Source: an uncultured Clostridium sp. (lineage in GTDB: Bacteria > Bacillota > Clostridia > TANB77 > CAG-508). Taken from it: 64,000 bases of DNA. Positions 9,834 through 19,691 of this stretch are shown here, piece by piece (positions within the stretch are counted from its first letter, which is position 1; every line of letters begins with the position of its first letter). The stretch lies in assembly GCA_948465565.1 (NCBI GenBank), contig CAOJXR010000001.1, positions 604,429 to 668,428 of the forward strand. The letters are read 5' to 3'. The translations under genes were made by a program, and so were the position numbers. The notes under the pieces were generated by a model. The model was not told the DNA's origin. It worked only from the letters and a program-made list of their open reading frames with translations, and did no database searches.

Positions 9834-12067
9834 CTACATCATACTATTCGGATTCGAATCAACAACAATCGAAACATCCTTATACTTGCCCCCATAAAAT
9901 GGCTCAACTGCCTTCTTAATCACTGCAATAGCCATCTTATTTAATCTTCCCTTAACAATAATTCTCCATCTAAAAACATTCTGAATTTTATCAATAGGAG
10001 ATGGAACAGGTCTGTAAACAAGTAAATTCTCATTTTTCTGTTTCAATAATTCTTCATATATTTTCTCTGAAACTTCTTTAACTTTATTAAAATTCTCTGA
10101 ATGAACCCTGACAAGTATTATATCGCAAAAAGGCGGATAATTCAAGCGTTTTCTAAGAGTGATTTCCCCATTGTAAAACTCTTTATAATCTTGTTTCTGA
10201 CTACATAAAATCGCATAATCATCTGGATTATAAGTCTGAATAAAAACCTTTCCCTTATCTTTCTCCCTACCAGCACGTCCAGCAACTTGAGTTATTATCT
10301 GAAAAGTTCGCTCCTCAGCCCTAAAATCGCCAACATTCAAAGAACCATCAGCAGCAACAATCCCAACTAAAGTAACATCAGGAAAATGATGTCCTTTAGT
10401 AATCATCTGCGTACCAATCAAAATATCAATCTTTTCCTCCCTAAACTTTCTTAAAATTTCCTCATGAGAATTCTTTTTAGTAACAGTATCTATATCCATT
10501 CTAATAGTAGTAGCCTCTGGAAACAACTTCGCAATTTCACTTTCAACTTTCTGAGTACCACTACCAAAATACTTAATTTTATCACTCTTACACTCAGGAC
10601 ATACTTTAGGAATAGCTTCCTCATATCCACAATAATGACACTTAAGCTTATTCTCATAACTATGATATGTAAGAGCAATATTACAATGCTTACACTTCAT
10701 AGTATGTCCACAATCTCTACACATAACAAAAGTAGAATAACCACGTCTATTTATAAACAAAATCGTCTGTTTTTTTCTTTCTAAATTCTCTTGCATAGCC
10801 TGCTGTAAATCCAAACTAAACATAGACCTATTACCTGCTGCTAATTCTTGCCTCATATCAACAATCTTTATCTCAGGCAAACAAGCATTATTAGCCCTTT
10901 GAGTCAACTCAATCAAAATTTTATCTTGAGACTCAGCCTTATAATAATCAACAACATCAGGAGTAGCACTGCCCAAAACAAGCGGAGCATCATGTTGTTT
11001 AGCAATATATCTAGCCAAATCCTTAGCATGATATCTAGGCGTCATATCAGACTTATATGACGCATCATGAGCCTCATCAATTATTAAAATTCCCAAATTT
11101 TGAACAGGAGCAAAAATCGCAGAACGAGCACCAATAACAATTCTTGCCCTATTCTCCTTAATTTTCACCCATTCATCATATCTTTCCCCATTAGAAAGCT
11201 TACTATGTAAAACAGCAATATTATCCCCAAATCTAGCCAAAAATCTATCAACAATCTGAGGAGTAAGTGAAATTTCAGGAACAAGAACAATCGCATTTTT
11301 TCCAAGCTCAAGAGTTCTCTCAATCAATTGTAAGTAAACTTCCGTCTTTCCGAGAACCAGTTATTCCATGCAACAAAAACTCAGCAAACTCCTCATTCTC
11401 AAGCATAAATTCTATCTGATCATACGCCTCTCTTTGCTGAGCATTCAAAATCAATTTCTCACTTTTCTCAACATTCTTATGAATAAGAGGATTTCTCTCC
11501 AATTTCTGCTCTACAAACTTTATATATCCGCTTCTTCTCCAAAGTACCCATAATAGATTTTGAAACATCCACTATAGCCTCTAAATCAGAAATTTCCATA
11601 CCATCATTACCAGCTAAAAAATTAAGTAATTTAATATGTTTCTCACTCTTCAAAATCTTCTGCTCTATGTCCTCAGCAATTTTCTCAGAAGGAACTGCCA
11701 AATAAACAAATCTAGCAGTCTTTTCCTTAACCCTTTTAGACAAATCCTTTGATGAACCTCCAGGAGGAAGCATCAATCTAATACAATCAGAAACATTGCA
11801 AAAATACTTCTCAGCCATAAGCTTAGCAAGTCCGATATTCTCCTCAGTCAAAATAGAGTCTTCTATCTTCGCAATCTCCTTAATTGCAAACTCAGACTCT
11901 TCTTTTAACTCTAAAACATACCCCTCTGATAAATTATTTCCCTTGCCAAAAGGAACAAAAACCCTCGCACCAATTGAAATAGTATCCACAAACTCATTAG
12001 GAACAATGTAATCAAAAACCTTATTCAATTCTCTAGCATTCGTATTCATCAAAACTGAAGCAAACAT
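9834..12067 (-). CDS. priA: Primosomal protein N' PriA, needs two +1 shifts at CGG
   Basis: Three open pieces in three frames make one 743-residue PriA. Piece 1 (12067-11531) holds the DNA-binding domain ([14 protein letters not shown]). At codon 180, CGG breaks the frame; skipping C gives LEKKGYIKF. Piece 2 (11529-11353) leads into HGITGS; a second CGG breaks the frame inside Walker A, and skipping C gives [16 protein letters not shown]. Piece 3 carries DEAH, the zinc-binding Cys cluster ([13 protein letters not shown]) and helicase motifs [14 protein letters not shown] and QVAGRAGR. PriA restarts stalled forks. Without both shifts no ATPase is made, so recoding is the simplest reading unless the gene is dead. 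Confidence 0.9.
11350..11352 (-). other. +1 frameshift site, second CGG of priA (Walker A)
   Basis: Zero frame TCT CGG AAA; needed TCT (C) GGA AAG ACG, giving Ser-Gly-Lys-Thr of the Walker A loop. In phase with the frame entered at 11529. Confidence 0.82.
11528..11530 (-). other. +1 frameshift site, first CGG of priA (codon 180)
   Basis: Zero frame AAG CGG ATA; needed AAG (C) GGA TAT, giving Lys-Gly-Tyr. In phase with ATG 12067. Confidence 0.8.
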
Positions 12068-12070
12068 TCT

Positions 12071-12646
12071 CTAATTTCCATTCTCCTCTAAACGTAATTC
12101 ATTCTGAATAATAGCCATAATAATTTGAACTGTCTTCTCCAAATCATTATTTTTTAAAACATAATCATATATATTAATTCTAGATTCCTCATAATCAAAT
12201 CTATTCAATCTCAATTTAATTTCAGCTGGACTAGGCTTATCAATTCTATTCTCTAGTCTCTTTTTTAATTCAGCTTTAGGAACTCTAAGAAATATTGTGA
12301 CAACTCTTGTATCATTCTTCAAAAGTTCTTTAAGTTTCTCTGTACCATTAACATCAATATCTTTAACAATAACTTTTCCACTTGCAATCTTCTCATTCAA
12401 TAATTTTTTTGAAGAACCATAATAATGATTATGATGAACATCATATTCATATAATTCCTGATTCTTAAGCATTTCCTCAAATTCCTCTTTACTTACAAAA
12501 TAATAAGTTCCACCCTCTACATCACCTGGTCTCATTGGTCTTGAAGTAAATGATGGAAGAGATTCCACATTTTCCATTCTTTTAATCAATTCTTTTTTTA
12601 TTGTATCTTTTCCTGCACCAGCAACACCTGATAATATAACAAACAT
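12071..12646 (-). CDS. gmk: Guanylate kinase
   Basis: 191 residues. P-loop SGVAGAGKDT (residues 6-15), SFTSRPMRPGD for GMP binding, and YYFVSKEEFEEM are the family hallmarks. Converts GMP to GDP. The usual GPSGVGKGT loop is altered to GVAGAGKDT but keeps the needed Gly and Lys. It lies directly before priA (3-base gap) and after rpoZ, a classic gmk-rpoZ-priA order; coaBC, often between rpoZ and priA, is absent. Confidence 0.93.
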   Translation of the reverse strand: MFVILSGVAGAGKDTIKKELIKRMENVESLPSFTSRPMRPGDVEGGTYYFVSKEEFEEMLKNQELYEYDVHHNHYYGSSKKLLNEKIASGKVIVKDIDVNGTEKLKELLKNDTRVVTIFLRVPKAELKKRLENRIDKPSPAEIKLRLNRFDYEESRINIYDYVLKNNDLEKTVQIIMAIIQNELRLEENGN

Positions 12647-12682
12647 AAATCAATTCTCCTTATCTAATATAATTTCTTATAG

Positions 12683-12716
12683 AAAAAAAGCGCACTTATT
12701 TTATAAGTAAGCCCGC
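12683..12716 (-). terminator. Hairpin and T-run between rpoZ and gmk
   Basis: On the minus strand ACTTAT, loop AAA, ATAAGT, GCGC is followed by seven T residues (12689-12683). It lies within the rpoZ-gmk interval and could partly terminate transcription, lowering expression of gmk and beyond. Confidence 0.55.
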
Positions 12717-12727
12717 CAATTTCTTAT

Positions 12728-12946
12728 TTAGTTATTTTCTTCTTCGTTATCTTCATCATCAACTATTTCAACTTTTCCCTCAACAATTTCTTGAGCAGCA
12801 AGTGTAACATAACTTGGTTCATGTTTATTTGTTAAAGGCTCAGCACCCTCAGCAAGTTGTCTTGCTCTCTTAGAAGTAACTACCACTAATTGAAATCTGT
12901 CATCAATTTTCTCCAATAATTCATTTACAGTTGGTTTTACCATCAT
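12728..12946 (-). CDS. rpoZ: DNA-directed RNA polymerase omega subunit
   Basis: 72 residues. KPTVNELLEKIDDRFQLVVV and SKRARQLAEG identify omega, which helps assemble the polymerase around beta'. An acidic tail ends the protein. GGGGGAA precedes tandem ATGs at 12946 and 12943. Next to remA and gmk as in other Clostridia. Confidence 0.9.
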   Translation of the reverse strand: MMVKPTVNELLEKIDDRFQLVVVTSKRARQLAEGAEPLTNKHEPSYVTLAAQEIVEGKVEIVDDEDNEEENN

Positions 12947-12961
12947 AACAAAAATTCCCCC

Positions 12962-13210
12962 TTATTCCTCATCTTCATCTTTATCTAATCTACTAGCTAC
13001 TGTCTCTGGCTGAACTGCAGACAAAATAACATGTCCAGAATCCATAATAAGAACAGCTCTAGTACGTCTGCCATAAGTAGCATCTATAGCCATTTTCGAA
13101 TCCTTAGCTTCTTGAACTAATCTTTTAATAGGTGCAGAATCAGGACTCACTATTGATATTATTCTATTAGCTGAAACAATATTTCCAAAACCAATATTTA
13201 TAAGTTGCAT
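12962..13210 (-). CDS. remA: Extracellular matrix regulator RemA-like (DUF370)
   Basis: 82 residues: [19 protein letters not shown] and [20 protein letters not shown] match the DUF370/RemA family. In Bacillus subtilis RemA is a DNA-binding activator of biofilm matrix genes; here only family membership is clear. It sits in the yicC-remA-gmk region typical for Firmicutes. Confidence 0.9.
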   Translation of the reverse strand: MQLINIGFGNIVSANRIISIVSPDSAPIKRLVQEAKDSKMAIDATYGRRTRAVLIMDSGHVILSAVQPETVASRLDKDEDEE

Positions 13211-13225
13211 AGACCTTCTCCTTTT

Positions 13226-14104
13226 CTATTCAATATTTTGTATTTGTTCTCTTACATCTTCAATTTCAGTCTTTAGTTCAATTACAAGCTTTGAGATATC
13301 CAAACTATTAGCTTTAGAACCAATAGTATTAACCTCTCTATTCATCTCTTGAATAATAAAATCACACTTTTTACCAATTGCTCCATTACTATTCTCTTTA
13401 ATCAAACTAACAAACTGCAAAATATGACTGTCTAATCTAGTTAATTCTTCTTGAACAGATGATTTATCTGAAAAAATAACAATTTCTTGAGCCAATCTAT
13501 TTTCATCTATAATATCTGTATTCAATAATTCCTTAACCCTCGCATTTAATTTTACTACATATTCTTCCACAAGTCCAGCAGAATAAGTAATAATATTAGA
13601 AACTTTTTCCTTTATTCTATCAATTCTTACCAATAAATCCTCTGAAATTTTATTACCTTCGCGCTCTCTCATTTGAGTAAAATTATCAATAGCCTCTTTC
13701 AAAGCAACAGTTAACTCAGTCCAATAAATCTCTTCATTATCTTCATTTGTAATATTCAAAACCTCTGGAAACTTTGAAATATCAATAACATTAATATCTT
13801 GGCTTATTCCTGTCTCCTGAGCCAATTCTCTTAATTCTGAAATATACACCTTAGCAAGTTCTCTATTTATTTTTATAGCCTTACCCTTTTCACTATAATC
13901 AACCATAGAAATAAATACATCAATCTTACCTCTAAAAACATCCTTTAAAATTTCTTTTCTAACCTTATCTTCTAAATATGAAATCTGTCTTGGCATTTTA
14001 ATAGAAATATCACTATACTTATGATTTACCGCTTTTATCTCTACAACATACTCTCTGCCATCATTTTCGTATTTACCTCTTCCGAAACCTGTCATACTTC
14101 TCAT
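13226..14104 (-). CDS. yicC: YicC family endoribonuclease
   Basis: 292 residues, of usual length. It opens with MRSMTGFGRGKYENDGREY and has the C-terminal GKKCDFIIQEMNREVNTIGSK; both are family signatures. YicC proteins are endoribonucleases involved in RNA turnover. First of the compact group yicC-remA-rpoZ-gmk; 16 bases separate it from the membrane protein gene upstream. Confidence 0.9.
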   Translation of the reverse strand: MRSMTGFGRGKYENDGREYVVEIKAVNHKYSDISIKMPRQISYLEDKVRKEILKDVFRGKIDVFISMVDYSEKGKAIKINRELAKVYISELRELAQETGISQDINVIDISKFPEVLNITNEDNEEIYWTELTVALKEAIDNFTQMREREGNKISEDLLVRIDRIKEKVSNIITYSAGLVEEYVVKLNARVKELLNTDIIDENRLAQEIVIFSDKSSVQEELTRLDSHILQFVSLIKENSNGAIGKKCDFIIQEMNREVNTIGSKANSLDISKLVIELKTEIEDVREQIQNIE

Positions 14105-14120
14105 AATTTCATCACCAAAA

Positions 14121-14795
14121 TTATCCTTCTTTATCTTCTTTCTTCTTTTTAGTAGTCTTTGTTTTTTTAGTATTAGTAGCCTTAGCAGCTACACTCTTAA
14201 CTGTCTTCTTTGGTTTCTCAAGCATTCTCTCCAAAGTACTCTTAGCCACTCTAGTCTCTTCTTCCTCAACATCCTTAAATTTTCTCTCACTTGGTTTATC
14301 CAAATAAGACTCTTCTTCATCTTCATCTACAATCTCTTTTATATCACTCAACCCATTTTTATATTTTCTCGTCTCATTCATATATATATAAACACACTTA
14401 ATAAAATAATATACCATAACATATATAGCCGAGAATGAATATATAAACCTTAAAATAAGTCCTCTATGAAAATAAATATATGGCATAAACAAAGTTATAA
14501 TACTTAAAAACAATAATTCAGCTCCATGCATACCCATTTCAATACTATTCCTTCTATAGCCAAGTTCAAAGCTAACAATAGTCAGAATAATAAGAATACC
14601 AGCAAATACATGTAAATCACCCTCAAAAACTTTAGGACTTAATTTAATGTAACCCAAATTGACAAAAATGAAATACAATAAAACCAAAACAGCCATACAC
14701 AAATTTTTAAACATTTTATCAAATATAACTAATTTTATTCCCTTAGGAATTGTAATCTTTGTCCCCAATTCTTTAACAACATCATTTGTTTCCAT
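14121..14795 (-). CDS. Uncharacterised membrane protein with Lys-rich tail
   Basis: 224 residues, family not recognised. Four to five hydrophobic helices span about residues 30-140, followed by an acidic segment (EDEEES) and a highly basic, repetitive C terminus (AAKATNTKKTKTTKKKKEDK). The tail is presumably cytosolic and could touch nucleic acid or ribosomes; that is a guess. It lies between rsmE and yicC on the same strand, so it is likely co-expressed. Confidence 0.65.
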   Translation of the reverse strand: METNDVVKELGTKITIPKGIKLVIFDKMFKNLCMAVLVLLYFIFVNLGYIKLSPKVFEGDLHVFAGILIILTIVSFELGYRRNSIEMGMHGAELLFLSIITLFMPYIYFHRGLILRFIYSFSAIYVMVYYFIKCVYIYMNETRKYKNGLSDIKEIVDEDEEESYLDKPSERKFKDVEEEETRVAKSTLERMLEKPKKTVKSVAAKATNTKKTKTTKKKKEDKEG

Positions 14796-14823
14796 TTAGA
14801 CTTAATCCTTTCCAAAAAAGTAA

Positions 14824-15549
14824 TTACATTTCAAGCTCATACATAATAATAGCCGAAATTGCCACAGGAGCTGTTTCTGTTCTAAGAATTCTCTTCCCCA
14901 AACTTACAGACTTTGCCCCAGCTTCAACAATCTTTTCAGCCTCTACCTCATCAATGCCACCTTCTGGTCCAATCACAACAGCAATCTTAGAATTCAAATC
15001 AGTAATATTCTTAATAACATTTTTCAAAGAATTATCCTCTTTTTCATAAGCCATAATAACATAATCAAACTCTTTAAATTTCTCCAGCATCTCATTAAAG
15101 CTAACTATCTTATGTACCTCTAAAATATCATTTCTAAGTGATTGTTTAGCAGCTACCTCAGCAATTTTCTGCCATCTCTCTATTTTCTTTAATTTATCTT
15201 TTCCATCAAGCTTTACAACACATCTTTTTAACTCTACTGGAACAATTTCATAAACTCCAAGCTCACTACACTTCTGAATTATATACTCTATCTTATCTGC
15301 CTTAGCTAATCCTTGAAATATTGTAAGTTTCGGTCCAACTACTCTCATTTGCTTTCTTTCAATAATTTCACACTCTACTTTATCAGAAGATAAATCAACA
15401 ATTTCAGTTTCAAACTCATTTCCATCAGAAACAATAGAAATTCTATCTCCTGGTTTCTTTCTTAAAACATTTTTTATATGATTTACATCTGAATCTTCTA
15501 TATATATCTTATTTCCAATAATTTGATTACTTTTAACAAAAAAATTCAT
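14824..15549 (-). CDS. rsmE: 16S rRNA (uracil-1498-N3) methyltransferase
   Basis: About 241 residues. N-terminal PUA-like part (DVNHIKNVLRKKPGD), then the SPOUT knot: KADKIEYIIQKCSELGV, VVIGPEGGIDEVE and SLGKRILRTETAP. Methylates U1498 of 16S rRNA. The ATG at 15549 follows AAAGAG; a GTG at 15555 is the alternative. prmA, the usual neighbour, is missing; a zeta-type kinase precedes instead. Confidence 0.92.
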   Translation of the reverse strand: MNFFVKSNQIIGNKIYIEDSDVNHIKNVLRKKPGDRISIVSDGNEFETEIVDLSSDKVECEIIERKQMRVVGPKLTIFQGLAKADKIEYIIQKCSELGVYEIVPVELKRCVVKLDGKDKLKKIERWQKIAEVAAKQSLRNDILEVHKIVSFNEMLEKFKEFDYVIMAYEKEDNSLKNVIKNITDLNSKIAVVIGPEGGIDEVEAEKIVEAGAKSVSLGKRILRTETAPVAISAIIMYELEM

Positions 15550-15567
15550 ATACACTCTTTCATTCTA

Positions 15568-16563
15568 TTATCTATTAAATTCCCCTATTTTCCCTTTGTA
15601 TTTCTTCTCTCTTTTATCCAATTCCTCCATAAAGCCGTTACAATATTCTGTATACTTAGATAAAGTACTAGAAGGGCTGGCATCTCTCAATTCTTCCAGT
15701 ATGTGTTCTCTTCTTGTTTTAATTCCATATTCATTATTTGATTCACATCTATTATAATCTCTCAATCTTCCAGCAATCATAGCTTGCTCCGCAGAAGGGT
15801 AACTCTTATCTCCCGTTGAATACATATTTGTTGGACTATTAGGTGTTCTATCCCATACAAAAACTATAGGATATATACCATTTCCTTCTTCATCTCTAAA
15901 TCCACCATTCTCTACGTTTTTTATTACATTACAAATATTATTATATGTATCGTCATGATGCTGCAAAGCAATCGGTCTAGGCTCAATTTTCAAAACGGAT
16001 CTCTTAGCATCAAAATCATCTTTTAAATTACATTCATATACAAACCTCTCAACTGCTGATAACAATGAATTTAACTCATGCGTAGCAGTAACATGAACTT
16101 CAATATTATATCCATGATTTGCAGGGTCAACCACAAATCTTCTAGTTTTAAGTTCACTTCCTAAAGTCCTCTCAATAGTAATATCATACCCATCATTCAA
16201 TAATGATGTTAACAAACTATCAAACACTTCAAAACAAGCTAAATGTAATAATTCCTCTGACTCATTTGGGAAATTATTATCAATATATTCTCTAAAAGGA
16301 TGATGCGCTTTCATATCATCTATTATTATAGAAACTGTATTACCATTCTTCTTTCTTAATTGGCTTATTAACATAGATTTACCAGATGCATTTTGTCCAC
16401 CTATTATATAAATCGTAGGATTTAAAGACGGCGTTTTTCCTTCCAAAATTTCATTTCTATATTTCTCTAGCATTTGCTCAACTATTTCTGATTGATTACT
16501 TATACACAACTTTTTCATTTCATCTGGAGTACTAATTCCTTCACACATATCTGCATCTAACAT
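15568..16563 (-). CDS. Zeta toxin family kinase
   Basis: 331 residues. P-loop GGQNASGKS (about residues 54-62), then IIDDMKAHHP (Asp of the catalytic loop) and ERTLGSE, resembling zeta toxins that phosphorylate UDP-N-acetylglucosamine and block wall synthesis. AGGAGAGG precedes ATG 16563, one base after the upstream small gene ends. A chromosomal toxin-antitoxin pair or an unrelated zeta-fold kinase are both possible. Confidence 0.75.
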   Translation of the reverse strand: MLDADMCEGISTPDEMKKLCISNQSEIVEQMLEKYRNEILEGKTPSLNPTIYIIGGQNASGKSMLISQLRKKNGNTVSIIIDDMKAHHPFREYIDNNFPNESEELLHLACFEVFDSLLTSLLNDGYDITIERTLGSELKTRRFVVDPANHGYNIEVHVTATHELNSLLSAVERFVYECNLKDDFDAKRSVLKIEPRPIALQHHDDTYNNICNVIKNVENGGFRDEEGNGIYPIVFVWDRTPNSPTNMYSTGDKSYPSAEQAMIAGRLRDYNRCESNNEYGIKTRREHILEELRDASPSSTLSKYTEYCNGFMEELDKREKKYKGKIGEFNR

Positions 16564-16564
16564 A

Positions 16565-16774
16565 CTATACCTCTCCTCTTAAAATCATATCAATTACATC
16601 TTTATTTCCAGCCTCAACTTCTTCATTATACTTAAGTAATTTATCTAAAAATTCCTTCGCTTCTTTTGAATTTTCATTTGCAACCCTTTTTCTTGCAGCT
16701 GCAATACTTTGAGAAAGTATATCACAAACAATATCAGTTTTTATATATTCATTTAAAACTATTTTTGAATCCAT
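16565..16774 (-). CDS. Small partner of the zeta kinase, possible antitoxin
   Basis: About 69 residues, helical and charged (TDIVCDILSQSIAAARKR, EAKEFLDKLLKYNEEVEAG). GGAGGAG lies 7 bases before ATG 16774. It ends one base before the kinase start, so the two are translated together. Position and size suit an epsilon-type antitoxin, but I see no clear similarity and call this from context only. Confidence 0.55.
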   Translation of the reverse strand: MDSKIVLNEYIKTDIVCDILSQSIAAARKRVANENSKEAKEFLDKLLKYNEEVEAGNKDVIDMILRGEV

Positions 16775-16840
16775 CTTTAAACTCCTCCATAATATAGTAG
16801 TCATTATATCATCGTATTAGTAAATATGCAATAAATAATT

Positions 16841-16875
16841 TAAGCCCACTAAAATAAAATTTTAGTAAGCTTAAA
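16841..16875 (-). terminator. Terminator downstream of the papain-type protease
   Basis: Minus strand: AAGCTTACTAAAA, short loop, TTTTAGTGGGCTTAAA. It lies 17 bases after the protease stop. A long stem with two G-T pairs. Confidence 0.6.
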
Positions 16876-16891
16876 CACATATACTTTTTAA

Positions 16892-19660
16892 TTATTTATC
16901 AATTGTTTTATACTTAATAAATCCAACTGCACCAGTTATTGCAACAATCACAATAATACTTATAAACAAAATAGTCTTTCCAGTATATGGATACTTACCT
17001 GTAGCAGTCGTATTGTCATTCTTTCCAGTAGTAGTTGAAGAACCTCCTCCATTATTCTCCTTTTTTTCCATATCATTAACATATTCAACTTTTCTCTCTG
17101 CCGCTCCAAGTTTCATAGAATTAGTAATATATGTCTTTTCATTTCCATCCCTAGTAGCAACTTCTTTTACATATAAATATAACGTACCAACTTTTGAAAC
17201 TGTATCATAATTAGAGATTTTCTTTGTATTTATAGTAAATTCAAGCTTATTATTTGAGCTCTGTGTTTCTGTTATTTTTACCCAATCTTTAATATCAGTC
17301 TCTTTACTTTTATCAGATAAATAATAATAATATTCTAATTTATCATTAACTGTAGCCTTCTTAACAGAATTAACCTCAATGTTCATAATAAAATAATCTT
17401 TTTCATTATTTGTATAATAATATGCTAACATCAATTTATTAGCTACTGTAGATTTACTAAAATCAGAATTTTCTGGCTCATTCTTAGGCTTAGTTGTCGG
17501 ACTTGTCGTTGGGCTTGTTGTCGGACTTGTCGTTGGGCTTGTTGTCGGGCTTGTTGTCGGGCTTGTTGTTGGACTTGTTGTTGGGCTTGTTGTCGGGCTT
17601 GTTGTTGGACTTGTTGTTGGGCTTGTCGTTGGACTTGTTGTTGGACTTGTTGTCGGACTTGTCGTTGGACTTGTCGTTGGACTTGTCGTTGGACTTGTTG
17701 TTGGACTTGTTGTCGGACTTGTTGTTGGGCTTGTCGTTGGACTCGTTGTCGGAGTCGGACTCATCGTAGGCGTTGGGCTTGTTGTAGGTGTAGGACTAGT
17801 TGTTGGATCTGGCTCATCTATCTTATTTACAGTAAACGCCTTCAAAGTGCTATCCCCATTTATTAATTGTGAATTCACATCTGTCATCTTAGACAAATCT
17901 AACCACGAATTTCTATTATCAGCAGAAATAAAACATTTTCCACTTTCCATTGTAACAGATTCATATTGCTTATATATCTCAAGTGATGCATCTGCTTGTA
18001 CTTGTGTTATCTGACCTTTTTGCACAGCCTCATCATAAGCCTGTTTAATCTGTTGCAAATATGAATCACTATATTTAAATTCTAGTAATACATTCACATT
18101 TTGAGTAGTCGAAGTAACCTCAACAACAACAGCGAACTTATCTGACATAATCTCAATAGGCTCTGCAAATTCTAGTACATGATATCCTGCATTGATATTC
18201 TCACTATCTCCAGCCTGTAATTTCACAGCCTTCAAACTGCCTATTGACATATCTGAACCATTGGGATTAACCCAAACTTTACAACTAGCAGGTGCAGTAA
18301 CATTTAAAGCCACCTGAGTTATATACTCTTTTCCTGAAGTCTTTTTTTCAAAAATATTACCCAAACTTACTTTATTTGATGTAAGAGAAAGCCAATCTAA
18401 ATCATTATAAAACTCATTATATCCATATAAATTATCATAATTAGCACTATCACTTGCTTTTTCAATTCCTACAAGCATTGAATATATATTTGCATCTTCA
18501 TAAGAAACAAACATAAAACCATTATCACCAACTGCCACTACGACATTATCACCTTTAATAGAATACCCCTCATTTAAAGCTTGAGCCAAAAATTCAGTTG
18601 GCACTTGATCATAAGAATACCAGCCATGTTGATTACAAATATCTGTATATTGGTCATAAAGTACCTTTTTATATTCATCAACAGTTCCTATAGGTCCACT
18701 TTCCCCCCATGAATTCTTTATAATCCATGCACCTGGCTTTGAAGGTCTACTCTTTTCATTAAAATTTTCTATAGCATAATCATCATCCCAGCCAACAATA
18801 GCAATATAATGGTCTAATGGATATAAAGTATTACTAGAGCAATATAATGCACCAGTTGCAATATTATAATTTGGTTGTCCAGTAAACGCAGTTGCTCCAT
18901 GAATTCCTGCACCAATAGCACCATTATTTTTAATATGTTCTTTCATAACAGCAATTATTTCAGTATGGTCATCACTTGATGTATATGCAGGAAATTCAAT
19001 TATATCAGAAATCCAAGCAGTCGTCTTTTTATTTTGAATCTGAGATAATTCTATTAATCCTTTATCCTCAGTATATGGCATACTTGTCTCATCAATAGGT
19101 CCACTTCCATTTGTAAAATAAGATATAAACAAATTAGGTCTACCACCATTATTAGGAGAACGATTAAGTCCTTTAGCATTATATTGATTATTTTTAAACT
19201 TCCACGTAACCCCATATCTCATATGTTGCTCAGAAAAATCGTACACTTTTGATGTATTCTTCCCAGAATAATAATTTGATAATCCCAAATGAGATTCAAG
19301 TGCAGCAAGCGAACCAAATGACCAACACGCACCAACAGACCCCTGGTCTCTAACTTTAACATTACCAGATATAATTTTTCTCAAATCAAAATTTGTCAAA
19401 GCCGTAGCACCAACACTTGAAAATCTAGCTTCGTACAATGGGTTATCTGACTCTAAATATATTTTTGGAATTTCATATGTACGAGGAGCAATAGTATTCA
19501 CCCTCTCCTCAATAGGCAACTCTAGCCATTCTTTATATTCATTCGATAAATTTCCATTCTTAATAATATCTGATGCAGACTCTGCAAAAGCATTTACACT
19601 TAGCAACATCATTATTGCCACTGTCACTAGCAACACAACACCTTTTTTACAAATCTTCAT
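16892..19660 (-). CDS. Cell-wall anchored papain-like (C1) protease
   Basis: 922 residues. Signal peptide (KKGVVLLVTVAIMMLLSVNAFA), C1 protease domain with oxyanion Gln and nucleophile Cys in DQGSVGACWSFGS (Cys about 112), His in DHYIAIVGWDDD and Asn in WIIKNSWGESG. A beta-rich lectin-like domain follows, then about 22 TTSP repeats as a stalk, a further beta domain, and a C-terminal YPYTG, hydrophobic helix and Lys: a variant sortase signal. It probably degrades proteins outside the cell while bound to the wall. Own terminator; flanking genes are of unknown function. Confidence 0.88.
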   Translation of the reverse strand: MKICKKGVVLLVTVAIMMLLSVNAFAESASDIIKNGNLSNEYKEWLELPIEERVNTIAPRTYEIPKIYLESDNPLYEARFSSVGATALTNFDLRKIISGNVKVRDQGSVGACWSFGSLAALESHLGLSNYYSGKNTSKVYDFSEQHMRYGVTWKFKNNQYNAKGLNRSPNNGGRPNLFISYFTNGSGPIDETSMPYTEDKGLIELSQIQNKKTTAWISDIIEFPAYTSSDDHTEIIAVMKEHIKNNGAIGAGIHGATAFTGQPNYNIATGALYCSSNTLYPLDHYIAIVGWDDDYAIENFNEKSRPSKPGAWIIKNSWGESGPIGTVDEYKKVLYDQYTDICNQHGWYSYDQVPTEFLAQALNEGYSIKGDNVVVAVGDNGFMFVSYEDANIYSMLVGIEKASDSANYDNLYGYNEFYNDLDWLSLTSNKVSLGNIFEKKTSGKEYITQVALNVTAPASCKVWVNPNGSDMSIGSLKAVKLQAGDSENINAGYHVLEFAEPIEIMSDKFAVVVEVTSTTQNVNVLLEFKYSDSYLQQIKQAYDEAVQKGQITQVQADASLEIYKQYESVTMESGKCFISADNRNSWLDLSKMTDVNSQLINGDSTLKAFTVNKIDEPDPTTSPTPTTSPTPTMSPTPTTSPTTSPTTSPTTSPTTSPTTSPTTSPTTSPTTSPTTSPTTSPTTSPTTSPTTSPTTSPTTSPTTSPTTSPTTSPTTSPTTSPTTKPKNEPENSDFSKSTVANKLMLAYYYTNNEKDYFIMNIEVNSVKKATVNDKLEYYYYLSDKSKETDIKDWVKITETQSSNNKLEFTINTKKISNYDTVSKVGTLYLYVKEVATRDGNEKTYITNSMKLGAAERKVEYVNDMEKKENNGGGSSTTTGKNDNTTATGKYPYTGKTILFISIIVIVAITGAVGFIKYKTIDK
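17497..17770. repeat. 12-base tandem repeat encoding TTSP stalk
   Basis: About 22 copies of a 12-base unit (plus strand ggacttgtcgtt with C/T variation). In the protease frame it encodes Thr-Thr-Ser-Pro. Copy number is likely variable between strains. The plus strand is open here too, but only as a low-complexity shadow. Confidence 0.9.
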
Positions 19661-19691
19661 AATAAAATTTCTCCCTTGTTTTATAAGAACT

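Noticed and set aside
17494..17769. Plus-strand Leu/Ser-rich open frame opposite the TTSP repeats
   Set aside because: Pure consequence of the 12-base tandem repeat on the coding strand.
17497..17770. CRISPR-like array
   Set aside because: Contiguous tandem 12-mers without spacers, in frame within a protein gene. No array was seen elsewhere.
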